Source: Mycobacterium simiae (lineage in GTDB: Bacteria > Actinomycetota > Actinomycetes > Mycobacteriales > Mycobacteriaceae). From it: a stretch of 64,000 nt of DNA. The number at the start of each line of letters is the position of its first letter. Position 1 is the first letter of the stretch. The stretch covers positions 1 through 64,000 of the forward strand of contig NZ_VTZN01000001.1 of the NCBI RefSeq assembly GCF_008370645.1, in the 5' to 3' direction. Below the pieces are notes generated by a model that made no database searches, was not told the DNA's origin, and saw nothing but the letters and a program-made list of their open reading frames with translations. Position numbers and translations under genes: made by a program. Below are positions 35,573 to 44,260 of the stretch, piece by piece.

Positions 35573-36135
35573 CAATGAGTAATGCTCCCGAAAATACCGG
35601 GGACCGCATACTGGCGGCAGCGGCGAGCTGCATCCTGGATTTCGGCGTCGACCGGGTAACACTGGCTGAGATCGCGCGGCGCGCGGGCGTAAGCCGCCCG
35701 ACGGTATACCGCCGTTGGCCGGACACCAACGCGATCATGTCGGCGCTGCTGACCCGCCATATCACCGATGTGTTGCGCGAGGTGCCGGTAGACGGTGACG
35801 ACCGCGAGTCGTTGGTCAAACAGGCCGTCGCGGTGGCTGACCGGCTGCGGCGTGACCGATTAGTCATGACAGTAATGCATTCGGAGTGGGCACGGGTCTA
35901 CATCACCGAGCGCCTCGGCGCCAGCCAGCAGGTCCTGATCGAGGGTTTGGCAGGGCGGCTGGAAGTGGCGCAGCGGGCCGGTAGCGTCCGACCCGGCAAT
36001 CCACGTCAATTGGCGACCATGGTGTTGCTGATCGCCCAGTCGACCATCCAATCTGCCGACATCGTCAAGCCCATCCTCGATTCGGAAGCGCTGGCTGACG
36101 AACTCACCTACTCACTGAATGGATACCTGGCCTGA
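35566..36135 (+). CDS. TetR-family transcriptional regulator (Rv2250c-like)
   Basis: A 189-residue TetR protein. The N-terminal helix-turn-helix is VTLAEIARRAGVSRPTVYRRW. Length and sequence match Rv2250c. Starts are possible at ATG 35566 (family length) and ATG 35575; the second would leave the putative operator outside the coding region. The stop overlaps the start of glpD by one base (TGATG), so it is co-transcribed with glpD and probably controls it and the divergent FAD oxidase/lipid kinase pair. Confidence 0.9.
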   Translation: MLSMSNAPENTGDRILAAAASCILDFGVDRVTLAEIARRAGVSRPTVYRRWPDTNAIMSALLTRHITDVLREVPVDGDDRESLVKQAVAVADRLRRDRLVMTVMHSEWARVYITERLGASQQVLIEGLAGRLEVAQRAGSVRPGNPRQLATMVLLIAQSTIQSADIVKPILDSEALADELTYSLNGYLA

Positions 36136-37685
36136 TGCCCAACTCGACCGCTCTCAACGCCGCACGCCGAACCACCGAACTGACGGCACTTGCTGACGGT
36201 GCGGCATTGGATGTTTTGGTCATCGGTGGTGGCATCACCGGCGTCGGCATCGCTTTGGATGCCGCATCGCGAGGGCTGCGCGTGGCGCTGGCGGAAAAGC
36301 ACGACCTCGCCTTCGGTACCAGCCGCTGGAGCTCCAAGTTGGTGCACGGCGGGCTGCGTTATCTGGCCACCGGCAATGTGGGCATAGCGCGTCGCAGTGC
36401 GGTCGAACGTGGAATCTTGATGACGCGCAACGCCCCTCATCTCGTCCACGCGATGCCGCAGCTGGTTCCGTTGCTGCCGTCGATGGGTGGTGTCAAGCGA
36501 GCGTTGGTGCGCACTGGATTCCTCGCCGGTGACGCGTTGCGACTGCTGGCCGGTACCTCGTCCGCGACGCTGCCGCGGTCGCGCAGAATTTCAGCGCAGC
36601 GCGTCGTGGAGATGGCTCCAACTGTGGCTCGTGCAGATCTCGGCGGCGGTTTCCTAGCCTACGACGGGCAACTGATCGACGATGCCCGGTTGGTCACCGC
36701 CGTCGCGCGCACTGCGGCCCAGCACGGTGCGCGGATCCTGACCTACGTTGGCGCCTCGGATGCGACCGGCAGCTCGGCGCGGTTGACCGATCGGCGCACC
36801 GGAGAGTCATTCGACGTGTCGGCCCGTGCCGTCATCAACGCGGCAGGGGTGTGGGGTGGGGAGATCGATCCAGCGCTGAAGTTGCGGCCCAGTCGCGGAA
36901 CCCATCTCGTGTTCGACGCCGATGCTTTCGGCAATCCAACTGCGGCGCTGACTATTCCGATCCCGGGTGAGCTCAACCGCTTCGTCTTCGCGATGCCCGA
37001 GCAGCTGGGCCGCGTCTACCTCGGCCTCACTGACGAAGACGCACCTGGCGCGATTCCCGATGTGCCGGAAGCATCTGCGGAAGAAATCATGTTTCTTCTG
37101 GACACGGTCAACACCGCGTTGGACGCCAAGTTGCAGACCACCGATGTGATCGGAACCTACGCCGGGCTGCGGCCGCTGATCGATACCGGCGAAGGTCGCA
37201 CCGCCGATGTGTCACGTGACCACGCCGTTGTCGAGTCGCCTTCGGGCGTGATCAGCGTGGTCGGCGGCAAGCTGACCGAATATCGCTATATGGCAGAGGA
37301 TGTGCTGAATCGTGCTATCAGTCTGCGGCACCTGCACGCTGCAAATTGCCGGACTCGCAACCTGCCGCTGATCGGTGCGCCGGCGAACCCCGGACCGGCT
37401 GCTGGGCTTCCGAGGCAACCGGCCACCGGTTTGCCCGAGTCTTTGGTTGCGCGTTACGGGGCTGAAGCCGCCAACGTTCTCACCACCGCCGCTTGTGAGC
37501 GGCCGATGGACTTGGTCGCCGCGGGCATCGATGTGCTTCGGGCGGAGTTCGAATACGCGGTGACCCATGAGGGCGCGCTGGACGTCGATGACATCCTCGA
37601 TCGCCGGACCCGCATTGGCCTAGTGCCGCGCGATCGTGAGCGGGTAATCGCGGTCGCTGAAGAGTTCCTGCCGGGGGTGAATTAA
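36135..37685 (+). CDS. glpD1: Aerobic glycerol-3-phosphate dehydrogenase
   Basis: A 516-residue FAD-dependent glycerol-3-phosphate dehydrogenase (Rv2249c, GlpD1 type). The N-terminal FAD motif is VLVIGGGITGVGIALDAASRG, followed by TSRWSSKLVHGGLRYLA and ending with YAGLRPLIDTG and the C-terminal helical domain. It oxidises glycerol 3-phosphate to dihydroxyacetone phosphate and passes electrons to quinone at the membrane. Dihydroxyacetone phosphate is also the acyl precursor for AGPS-like enzymes, which fits the neighbourhood. Overlaps tetR by one base. Confidence 0.94.
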   Translation: MPNSTALNAARRTTELTALADGAALDVLVIGGGITGVGIALDAASRGLRVALAEKHDLAFGTSRWSSKLVHGGLRYLATGNVGIARRSAVERGILMTRNAPHLVHAMPQLVPLLPSMGGVKRALVRTGFLAGDALRLLAGTSSATLPRSRRISAQRVVEMAPTVARADLGGGFLAYDGQLIDDARLVTAVARTAAQHGARILTYVGASDATGSSARLTDRRTGESFDVSARAVINAAGVWGGEIDPALKLRPSRGTHLVFDADAFGNPTAALTIPIPGELNRFVFAMPEQLGRVYLGLTDEDAPGAIPDVPEASAEEIMFLLDTVNTALDAKLQTTDVIGTYAGLRPLIDTGEGRTADVSRDHAVVESPSGVISVVGGKLTEYRYMAEDVLNRAISLRHLHAANCRTRNLPLIGAPANPGPAAGLPRQPATGLPESLVARYGAEAANVLTTAACERPMDLVAAGIDVLRAEFEYAVTHEGALDVDDILDRRTRIGLVPRDRERVIAVAEEFLPGVN

Positions 37686-37689
37686 CACC

Positions 37690-37749
37690 GCGAGCAGACA
37701 CAGAATCGCCCATTTCGTCCCGAAAATGGGCGATTCTGTGTCTGCTCGC
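37690..37749. repeat. Long perfect inverted repeat, GCGAGCAGACACAGAATCG family, copy 2
   Basis: Arms 37690-37715 and 37724-37749 are perfectly complementary for 26 bases with an eight-base loop, so transcripts would form a very stable hairpin. It lies exactly between the convergent 3' ends of glpD and the nuclease-like gene, where it could act as a bidirectional terminator. The outer 19 bases (GCGAGCAGACACAGAATCG) are identical to copy 1. Confidence 0.88.
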
Positions 37750-37754
37750 CAGCG

Positions 37755-38642
37755 TTAGCCAGCCGCGCGAAGGCGGTCTAGGTGGTAGGCGATTCGCTGG
37801 GCTAGGCGCTCGGGTTCCCGTCTCACGTCGTTGACGACTATCGGGACAATCGTCCACCCAAGTTCTTGGATCTTGCCCCACCGGGTTTTGTCGCGCAGCA
37901 TCTCATGGCGCCCGGCATGCCAGTCGATGCTTTCGTACTCGGCTGCCAAACGCCGGTCAGGCCAAGCGAAATCGACTCGCCACAATTCGCCATCGCGACC
38001 GTAAATCGGATATTGAAGCTCCGGAAGCGGCAACCCGTGGTCAATCATGACGAGCCGAGCCTCGCTTTCCATCGCGGACTCCGCGCGTCCGTCAGCGTGC
38101 GGCCATAGTTCGCGCACGGCGACGATACCGCGACGTCCGCGCTGCTCGGCTATCGCGCCGTCGATGTCAGCGCGCGTGCACAGTGTTGAGCGCAATGCAG
38201 TGTCGAGGGTCGCCAGTGCTCGTGGACGGCGTAGCTGCCTGGCGACCTCGACGGCAGTCCATGCCGGGGCAGTTGCCAGACGACCTGACACCCGTTGGAG
38301 ACGGGCGCCGGTGCGTTGGTGAATCATCAGGCCAACCGTGGGCCGGATCCGTACGCCAGGATCGAGCACGTGAATGGCAGCGGTGTTCTCCGTGTCGAAC
38401 CCGTACAACGTGGCGGCGGTCCCCATACACGCAACAGCTTGCCGACCCATGAAAACGTCGAGAGCTGCCAAGCGGCCTAGCAGATCTGGTTGTTGCCCTG
38501 AGTAGACCCCGTACCACACCCGAACGAGGCCGCCAGTTCTGACTTGCACGTCGAGTTGTTGTCGGGTCATGACGGTCAGCAATTGCGCGGTGGTGGCGAA
38601 CCCGCCCGCCTTGTCTAACAGCGCTAGCGCTCCAAGGTGCAC
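37755..38642 (-). CDS. DUF559/Vsr-like endonuclease-fold protein (Rv2248-like)
   Basis: A 295-residue protein. The N-terminus resembles AbiEi-like winged helix proteins (FATTAQLLTVMTRQQLDVQV). The C-terminal domain has LPLPELQYPIYGRDGELWRV, DFAWPDRRLAAEYESIDWHA and RWGKIQELGWTIVPI, i.e. the restriction-endonuclease-like core (D...E-x-D pattern) of DUF559/Vsr proteins. This family is strongly expanded in mycobacteria and its role is unknown; nuclease activity is inferred from the fold. It lies between inverted repeat copies 2 and 3. Confidence 0.82.
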   Translation of the reverse strand: MHLGALALLDKAGGFATTAQLLTVMTRQQLDVQVRTGGLVRVWYGVYSGQQPDLLGRLAALDVFMGRQAVACMGTAATLYGFDTENTAAIHVLDPGVRIRPTVGLMIHQRTGARLQRVSGRLATAPAWTAVEVARQLRRPRALATLDTALRSTLCTRADIDGAIAEQRGRRGIVAVRELWPHADGRAESAMESEARLVMIDHGLPLPELQYPIYGRDGELWRVDFAWPDRRLAAEYESIDWHAGRHEMLRDKTRWGKIQELGWTIVPIVVNDVRREPERLAQRIAYHLDRLRAAG

Positions 38643-38696
38643 CGGGCCAGCATGCGAGGAGGAGATGGCCTCAGCCAGTCACGCTGGGGATAACCG

Positions 38697-38760
38697 CCGC
38701 GAGCAGACGCAGACTCGCACGCCGCGGGGCCCGCGCGTGCGAGTCTGCGTCTGCTCGCGG
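38697..38760. repeat. Long perfect inverted repeat, GCGAGCAGACRCAGAMTCG family, copy 3
   Basis: Arms 38697-38722 and 38735-38760 are complementary for 26 bases with a 12-base GC-rich centre. The shared core reads GCGAGCAGACGCAGACTCG, two differences from copies 1 and 2, and both arms carry the compensating change, so pairing is preserved. It sits seven bases after the accD6 stop, at the end of the FAS-II operon, and could be its terminator. Confidence 0.88.
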
Positions 38761-38766
38761 TCAGAA

Positions 38767-40188
38767 CTACAGCGGGATGTTCTTGTGGCGGCCGCGGCGG
38801 GCGGGCGCCTGAGCCAGCGCTTCGGTGAGCTTGCTGCGGGTGTGCGCCGGGTCGATCTTCTCGTCGACCACACCGATGTCGATGGCGCTGTCCACGCCGC
38901 CGGCAATCCGCTCGTGCTCGGCAGCCAACTCGTCGTGCAGCGCTTCGCGTTCGTGCTCTGGCGCGGCGGCCAGCTTCTTCTTGTGCAGAATACCGACGGC
39001 CGCTTTGGCGCCCATCACCGCGACCTCCGCGTCCGGCCAGGCGAACACCTTGGTGGCATTCAGCGACCGGGAGTTCATCGCAATGTAGGCCCCGCCGTAA
39101 GTCTTCCGGGTGACCAGGGTGACCCGCGGAACGGTACACTCGCCGAACGCGTGCAGCAGCTTGGCGCCGCGACGCACCACGCCGCCCCACTCCTGGTCAA
39201 CACCCGGCAGATAGCCGGGCACATCGACCACCACCACCAGCGGAATCCCGAACGCATCGCAGAGCCGCACAAAACGCGCGGCCTTCTCGGCACTTTCAGA
39301 GTTCAGACAACCGCCTAACCGCAGCGGGTTGTTGGCGAGCACACCGACCGTGCGGCCGGAGAGCCTGCCCAGCCCGACCACCATCGACGGCGCCCAATTG
39401 GCTTGCAATTCGTCGAACGGCGTTTCGCTGTCGAGAATGGCGGCCACAATCGGATGCACATCGTAGGCCCGGCGAGGAGATTCGGGCAGCAGCGCGTGGA
39501 TGTCGGTGTCGCCGGCCTCCGCCTTGGTCCGGTCGAAATGTCCCTGCTGGCAGAACAACCCAACCAGCCGGCGGCCTCGCTCGTAGGCGTCGAGCTCGTC
39601 GTCGGCGACGATGTGGCACACCCCGGACTTCTTGTGGTGGGTCTCTGGGCCGCCGAGTGAGGCCATGTCCACGTCCTCGCCGGTGACGCTGCGCACCACG
39701 TCCGGTCCGGTGACGAACACCCGGCTCTCCGGAGCCATCACGATGACATCGGTCAACGCCGGACCGTAGGCCGCGCCGCCGGCGGCGAAACCGACCACCA
39801 CCGAGACCTGCGGAATGTAGCCCGACGCGCGGATCATGGCCTCGAACACCGTGCCAACCGCGTGCAGTGCCCGCACGCCCTCGGCCAACCGGGCACCCCC
39901 GGAGTGCCAGATGCCCACAATCGGGCTCTGCTCCTCGATGGCAGTGTCGTAGGCGTTGACGATGTGCGCGCAGCCTTCGGTGCCCATGGCGCCGCCCATC
40001 ACGGTGCCGTCGGTGCAGAACGCGACGGTGCGCACACCGTTCACGGTGCCCGCGGCGGCCAGTACGCCAGAGCGGTCACGCTCGTGCAGCAGCTCGACGC
40101 TGCCATCGTCGAAGAAGTTGCTCAACCGCAGCAACGGATCGCGGGGGTCGAGCGACTCGCCAACCGCCTCGGGGGCCATGATCGTCAT
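38767..40188 (-). CDS. accD6: Acetyl/propionyl-CoA carboxylase beta subunit AccD6
   Basis: A 473-residue carboxyltransferase (Rv2247). Biotin/CoA oxyanion segments include IWHSGGARLAEGVRAL and GFAAGGAAYGPALTD, and GGPETHHKKSGVCHIV is the typical domain junction. With AccA3 and AccE5 it makes malonyl-CoA for FAS-I and FAS-II. It is the last gene of the fabD-acpM-kasA-kasB-accD6 operon, with a CAGGAGA ribosome site and 34 bases after kasB. Sequence is nearly that of M. tuberculosis and ends HKNIPL. Confidence 0.96.
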   Translation of the reverse strand: MTIMAPEAVGESLDPRDPLLRLSNFFDDGSVELLHERDRSGVLAAAGTVNGVRTVAFCTDGTVMGGAMGTEGCAHIVNAYDTAIEEQSPIVGIWHSGGARLAEGVRALHAVGTVFEAMIRASGYIPQVSVVVGFAAGGAAYGPALTDVIVMAPESRVFVTGPDVVRSVTGEDVDMASLGGPETHHKKSGVCHIVADDELDAYERGRRLVGLFCQQGHFDRTKAEAGDTDIHALLPESPRRAYDVHPIVAAILDSETPFDELQANWAPSMVVGLGRLSGRTVGVLANNPLRLGGCLNSESAEKAARFVRLCDAFGIPLVVVVDVPGYLPGVDQEWGGVVRRGAKLLHAFGECTVPRVTLVTRKTYGGAYIAMNSRSLNATKVFAWPDAEVAVMGAKAAVGILHKKKLAAAPEHEREALHDELAAEHERIAGGVDSAIDIGVVDEKIDPAHTRSKLTEALAQAPARRGRHKNIPL

Positions 40189-40222
40189 CGCAGGTCTCCT
40201 GTTGTTCCGAAGTAATTCGGAG

Positions 40223-41482
40223 TTAGTACCGCCCAAAAGCGATCGCTACGTTGTGACCGCCGAATCCGAACGAGTTGTTGATCGCATACTGGTAATCACC
40301 CGGCCGCGGTTTGCCCGCCACCACGTCCAGGTCGATCTCTGGATCGAGGTTTTCCAGATTGAGTGTCGGGGGAACGACCTGGTCCCGCAACGCGAGCACA
40401 GTCAAAATCGATTCCACCGCGCCCACCGCACCCACTGAGTGGCCCAGCGCGGCCTTGGGCGCGTACACCGCCGCGTTTCCTCCGTGCGGGCCCAGCGCGT
40501 TGTTGATGGCCTTGCCCTCGGCCAGATCACCCACCGACGTCCCAGTCGCGTGCGCGTTGACATGGCCGATATCGCCCGGAGCCAGGCCCGCCAGCTGCAC
40601 CGCCCGCGTGATCGCGTGTCCGGCCCGCTCACCGTTGGGGTCCGGCGCCACCATGTGGAAACCGTCCGAGGTGATGCTGGCCCCCATGATCCGGGCCAGG
40701 ATGTTGGCACCACGAGCCTTGGCGTGCTCCTCGGTCTCGATCACCATCAAAGCGGCGGCCTCGCCGAACACGAAGCCGTCGCGATCTCTGTCGAACGGGC
40801 GACACGCACCGGCTGGGTCGTCGTTGTTGGTGGACATCACGATGCGCATATTGGCGAATCCGGCGATAGGCACCGCCTCGATCCGTGTTTCCACGCCACC
40901 GCAGATCGCGATGTCGGCATCACCGAGCACGATCTGCTGCCACGCACGGGCGATGCCCTCCGAACCGGACGCACACGCTGATACCGGCGTCATCACCCCG
41001 GCCTTGGCGTGGCGCTCCAGCCCGACGGCAGCGGCGGCACCGTTGGGCATGTACTTCTGCACCGCCAGTGGGGAGATCGCCCTGAAACCGCGAGCGCGCA
41101 TTTCGTCGTACCCGAATACCAGCTCTTCGGCCGAGCCCAGCCCGGTGCCAATGGACACCGCCAACCGGTTGGTGTCGACCTCCGGCGATCCGGCGTTCTC
41201 CCATACCCGCCGGCCCATAACGGTGGACATTCTCTGCAGGTATGCCGTTCGACGGAGCTCGACGCGTGTCAGTTGGCTGTCGAATTCCTCCAGCAGATGC
41301 CCGCCTATGCGGACCGGCAGGTCGAACTCCTCGACGAACGGGTCATCGAGGGTGCGGATGCCACTTTGGCTGTCCAGCAACAACTTCCAGGTGGTCTCGG
41401 CGTCAGTTGCCAGTGCCGTCGTCATGGCGACGCCGGTGACGACCACATTCGGGAGCGCCTTCCCGGTAACCAGCTCTGTCAT
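40223..41482 (-). CDS. kasB: Beta-ketoacyl-ACP synthase KasB (FAS-II)
   Basis: A 419-residue KAS I/II enzyme (Rv2246). Active-site Cys in [17 protein letters not shown] and His residues in [13 protein letters not shown] and [15 protein letters not shown]. KasB extends meromycolate chains to full length in concert with KasA. The ATG at 41482 ([11 protein letters not shown]) is used; M. tuberculosis annotation starts 19 residues earlier, and here EGTFARL precedes the ATG in frame but without an initiation codon at the equivalent place. Confidence 0.95.
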   Translation of the reverse strand: MTELVTGKALPNVVVTGVAMTTALATDAETTWKLLLDSQSGIRTLDDPFVEEFDLPVRIGGHLLEEFDSQLTRVELRRTAYLQRMSTVMGRRVWENAGSPEVDTNRLAVSIGTGLGSAEELVFGYDEMRARGFRAISPLAVQKYMPNGAAAAVGLERHAKAGVMTPVSACASGSEGIARAWQQIVLGDADIAICGGVETRIEAVPIAGFANMRIVMSTNNDDPAGACRPFDRDRDGFVFGEAAALMVIETEEHAKARGANILARIMGASITSDGFHMVAPDPNGERAGHAITRAVQLAGLAPGDIGHVNAHATGTSVGDLAEGKAINNALGPHGGNAAVYAPKAALGHSVGAVGAVESILTVLALRDQVVPPTLNLENLDPEIDLDVVAGKPRPGDYQYAINNSFGFGGHNVAIAFGRY

Positions 41483-41525
41483 GAGTCTTGCGAACGTTCC
41501 TTCCGTATCTGTCCGGACGCCGTGC

Positions 41526-42776
41526 TCAGTAGCGCCCGAAGGCGAGCGCCACGTTGTGGCCGCCGAACCCGAACGAGTTGTTGACTGCATAGCGGAACTC
41601 ACCGTAGCGAGGTTCACCCGCAACAACATCAAGGTCGATCTCGGGGTCAGGGGTTTGGTAGTTCAGTGTGGGCGGGATAACGCCGTCCCGTAACGTCAGC
41701 ACCGTCAGCACAGATTCGAGGGCCCCGACCGCGCCGATGGAGTGGCCAAGCGCCGACTTCGGCGCGTATACCGCAGCATGCTCGCAACCGGCCACCCGGA
41801 TGGCGTTGGCTTCCGCGGCGTCGCCGATCGGTGTCGCCGTTCCGTGCGCGTTGATGTGGTCGATGTCCTTGGGGGACAAGCCCGCCAGTTCCAGCGACCG
41901 CGTCATCGCCCGCCCCGCACGCACGCCGTCCGCCGCGGGCGCCACCATGTGGAAGGCGTCCGAGGTGATACCGGCACCCATCAACCGAGCCAACGGCTTG
42001 GCGCCGCGGGCTTTGGCGTGCTCCTCGGTTTCGAGCAACATCAGGGCTCCGGCCTCGCCGAACACGAATCCGTCGCGGTCTTTGTCGAATGGCCGCGACG
42101 CGCGTTCAGGTTCGTCGTTGCGGGTAGACATGGCCCGCATCATCGAAAATGCCGCGATGGGCAGCGCCTCGATCGGACCCTCGACGCCGCCGCAGACGGC
42201 GACGTCAGCGTCACCCATGACGATCTGACGCCACGCATGCGCGATGGCCTCCGAACCCGACGAACAGGCAGACACCGGGGTCATCACGCCGGCGCGGGCG
42301 CCAAGCTGCAGACCCACGACGGCCGCGGCGCCGTTGGGCATGATCATCTGAACGGCGAGCGGGGACACCTTACGGGGCCCGCCCTCGTTCATCAGGTCGT
42401 AACTCTCGACGATCCGCTCAGCACCACCGAGGCCGGTGCCCACCACGACGGTGAACCGGTCCGGATCGACTTCCGGGCTGCCAGCGGACTCCCAGAGGTG
42501 TCCGCTGAGCAACTTGGCCATCCGCTGGACGTACGACATGCGCCGCATGTCGAGCCGGCCCATGTGGTTGTCAACCGGGTCCTTGAGATGGCCGCCGATC
42601 TTGACCGGTAAGTCCCACTTGGTGACGAATTCGTCTTCAAGGACACGGATGCCGCTCTCGCCGGCCAACAGACCCTTCCACGTGCTCTCGATGTCCGGCG
42701 AGACCGACGTCGTCGCTGTGACGGCGGTTACCACAACGCTGGGGTAACCGCCATTAGCAGTGGAAGGCTTGGTCAC
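41526..42776 (-). CDS. kasA: Beta-ketoacyl-ACP synthase KasA (FAS-II)
   Basis: A 416-residue KAS enzyme, same length as KasA (Rv2245) and very similar. Active-site Cys about residue 171 in [17 protein letters not shown], His in [13 protein letters not shown] and [15 protein letters not shown]. It condenses malonyl-AcpM with growing acyl-AcpM and is essential. Its GTG start overlaps the acpM stop (GTGA). Confidence 0.96.
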   Translation of the reverse strand: MTKPSTANGGYPSVVVTAVTATTSVSPDIESTWKGLLAGESGIRVLEDEFVTKWDLPVKIGGHLKDPVDNHMGRLDMRRMSYVQRMAKLLSGHLWESAGSPEVDPDRFTVVVGTGLGGAERIVESYDLMNEGGPRKVSPLAVQMIMPNGAAAVVGLQLGARAGVMTPVSACSSGSEAIAHAWRQIVMGDADVAVCGGVEGPIEALPIAAFSMMRAMSTRNDEPERASRPFDKDRDGFVFGEAGALMLLETEEHAKARGAKPLARLMGAGITSDAFHMVAPAADGVRAGRAMTRSLELAGLSPKDIDHINAHGTATPIGDAAEANAIRVAGCEHAAVYAPKSALGHSIGAVGALESVLTVLTLRDGVIPPTLNYQTPDPEIDLDVVAGEPRYGEFRYAVNNSFGFGGHNVALAFGRY

Positions 42777-43120
42777 TTGCTGTCCGCTTCCAGCCTCGCC
42801 TTGACGTTGGCAACAGCCTCGGGGTTCTCCGACTCGAGCTTGGCTCGCAGCGCCTCGGCCGCCTCGGGGTTCTCTTCTTCGAGCTTCTGGATGTAGGCCA
42901 CGACGTCACCGACGGTGCGCAGGCCGGCGAGGTCCTCGTCGGGGATCTTCACGCCGTACTTGTCCTCAGTCTGCACGGCGATCTCCACCATCGACAGCGA
43001 GTCGATGTCCAGGTCGTCGACGAACGACTTCTCCGGGGTGACCTCGGACGGCTCGATACCGGTGACCTCTTCGATGATCTCGGCGATACCGGCGATGATT
43101 TCTTCCTGACTGACGGCCAC
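42773..43120 (-). CDS. acpM: Meromycolate extension acyl carrier protein AcpM
   Basis: A 115-residue ACP (Rv2244). The phosphopantetheine serine is Ser41 in [12 protein letters not shown]. It has the mycobacterial C-terminal extension rich in Glu/Ala (residues 85-115). It carries growing meromycolyl chains between FAS-II enzymes. Start GTG. Overlaps kasA; 70 bases downstream of fabD. Confidence 0.96.
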   Translation of the reverse strand: MAVSQEEIIAGIAEIIEEVTGIEPSEVTPEKSFVDDLDIDSLSMVEIAVQTEDKYGVKIPDEDLAGLRTVGDVVAYIQKLEEENPEAAEALRAKLESENPEAVANVKARLEADSK

Positions 43121-43190
43121 AGCTAGCTTCCCTTCGTAATATGTTGTGTATCAATCGAACTGATGTGCATATTGGCTCTAGACGAATCCG

Positions 43191-44099
43191 TTAAAGGTTT
43201 GCTAATTCGTCCAGATCTGCGGGTGACTTGACGGCGCGCGTCGGAACCCCCCGAAGTTCTCGTTTGGCGATACCGGCGAGCGCGCCCGCGGGGGGAAACT
43301 CCACGATCGCCGTGACGTTGTGCTCACGCAATGTTGCGGTGCACAGATCCCAGCGCACGGGCTGGGTGAGTTGGGAGACCAGGGTCTCCATGGCCGCGGC
43401 CGCGGAAGCGACGGGCTTTCCGTCGTGGTTGGACAACAGCATGGCGGTGGGCTCAGCAGTCGCGATGCCCGAAGCCGCGGCGGCGTACCCCGCCAGGGCC
43501 GAGGCCATGAAGTGGGTGTGGAACGCCCCGGCGACGCCCAGCGCGCGGATGCGGGCTTTGGCCGGTGGGTCCTCGGCGAGCTTTTCCAATGCGGTCAGCC
43601 GACCGGCGGCGACAATCTGGCCAGCGGCGTTGCGGTTCGCGGGGATCAGGTCGAGCTGGTCGAGGCGACTCAACACCTCGGCCTCGTCGCCACCGAGTAC
43701 CGCGGACATGCCCGTCGGCTCGGTAGCGCAGGCCTTGGCCATCTCGGCGCCCCGGGTGGCGGCCAGCGCGATGGCAGCGTCGGCGGCCATCACGCCGGCC
43801 ATCGCGTAGGCTGCGATCTCACCGACCGAGTGACCAGCCACGATGATGTCTTTGCCCACCAGCAGACCCCTCTGCGTCAGCTCCTGGTGAGCCAACAGGG
43901 TGGCCGCAACGATCAACGGTTGAGCGACCGCGGTGTCGGTGATCTCGTCAAGAGACGCGGTGGTGCCCAGACGGGCCAGGTCCAGGCCACTGGCCTGCGA
44001 CCACGAGGCAATCCGGTCCGCCGCGCCGGGCAGTTCTAACCACGGCGAGAGCATTCCCTCGGTCTGGGAGCCCTGTCCGGGCGCAAGAAACGCAATCAC
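43191..44099 (-). CDS. fabD: Malonyl-CoA:ACP transacylase FabD
   Basis: A 302-residue malonyltransferase (Rv2243), identical length to M. tuberculosis. N-terminal oxyanion loop APGQGSQTEGM, nucleophile motif VAGHSVGEIAAYA (Ser), and His in GVAGAFHTHFMASA. It loads malonate onto AcpM. First gene of the FAS-II operon; start GTG, with the MabR operator-containing promoter upstream. Confidence 0.96.
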   Translation of the reverse strand: MIAFLAPGQGSQTEGMLSPWLELPGAADRIASWSQASGLDLARLGTTASLDEITDTAVAQPLIVAATLLAHQELTQRGLLVGKDIIVAGHSVGEIAAYAMAGVMAADAAIALAATRGAEMAKACATEPTGMSAVLGGDEAEVLSRLDQLDLIPANRNAAGQIVAAGRLTALEKLAEDPPAKARIRALGVAGAFHTHFMASALAGYAAAASGIATAEPTAMLLSNHDGKPVASAAAAMETLVSQLTQPVRWDLCTATLREHNVTAIVEFPPAGALAGIAKRELRGVPTRAVKSPADLDELANL

Positions 44100-44165
44100 G
44101 TGTCTAAGAGAACACTGTGGAAACGCATTTGCGCGGTGTAACAGATTATGAACCTCGTCTTAGGT

Positions 44166-44186
44166 TTTTGTGCATACCCTACAAAT
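44166..44186. promoter_or_regulatory. MabR operator in the fabD promoter
   Basis: TTTTGT, nine bases, ACAAAT. MabR of M. tuberculosis is reported to bind a TTTTGT-N9-ACAAAA palindrome in the fasII promoter; the site here keeps both half-sites with one change in the last base. It lies 67 bases upstream of the fabD start and downstream of mabR. Function inferred from the match. Confidence 0.75.
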
Positions 44187-44260
44187 TAGCCTCGTAAGCT
44201 ACGTGTTTGAGATCGTCCCGAGATCTGTGCGGTAGATCACTGTGTACTCCAAACGGGCGG

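Noticed and set aside
42773..42776. Four-base overlaps such as GTGA/ATGA considered as possible assembly slips
   Set aside because: They occur at many true gene junctions here and are normal translational coupling in mycobacteria.
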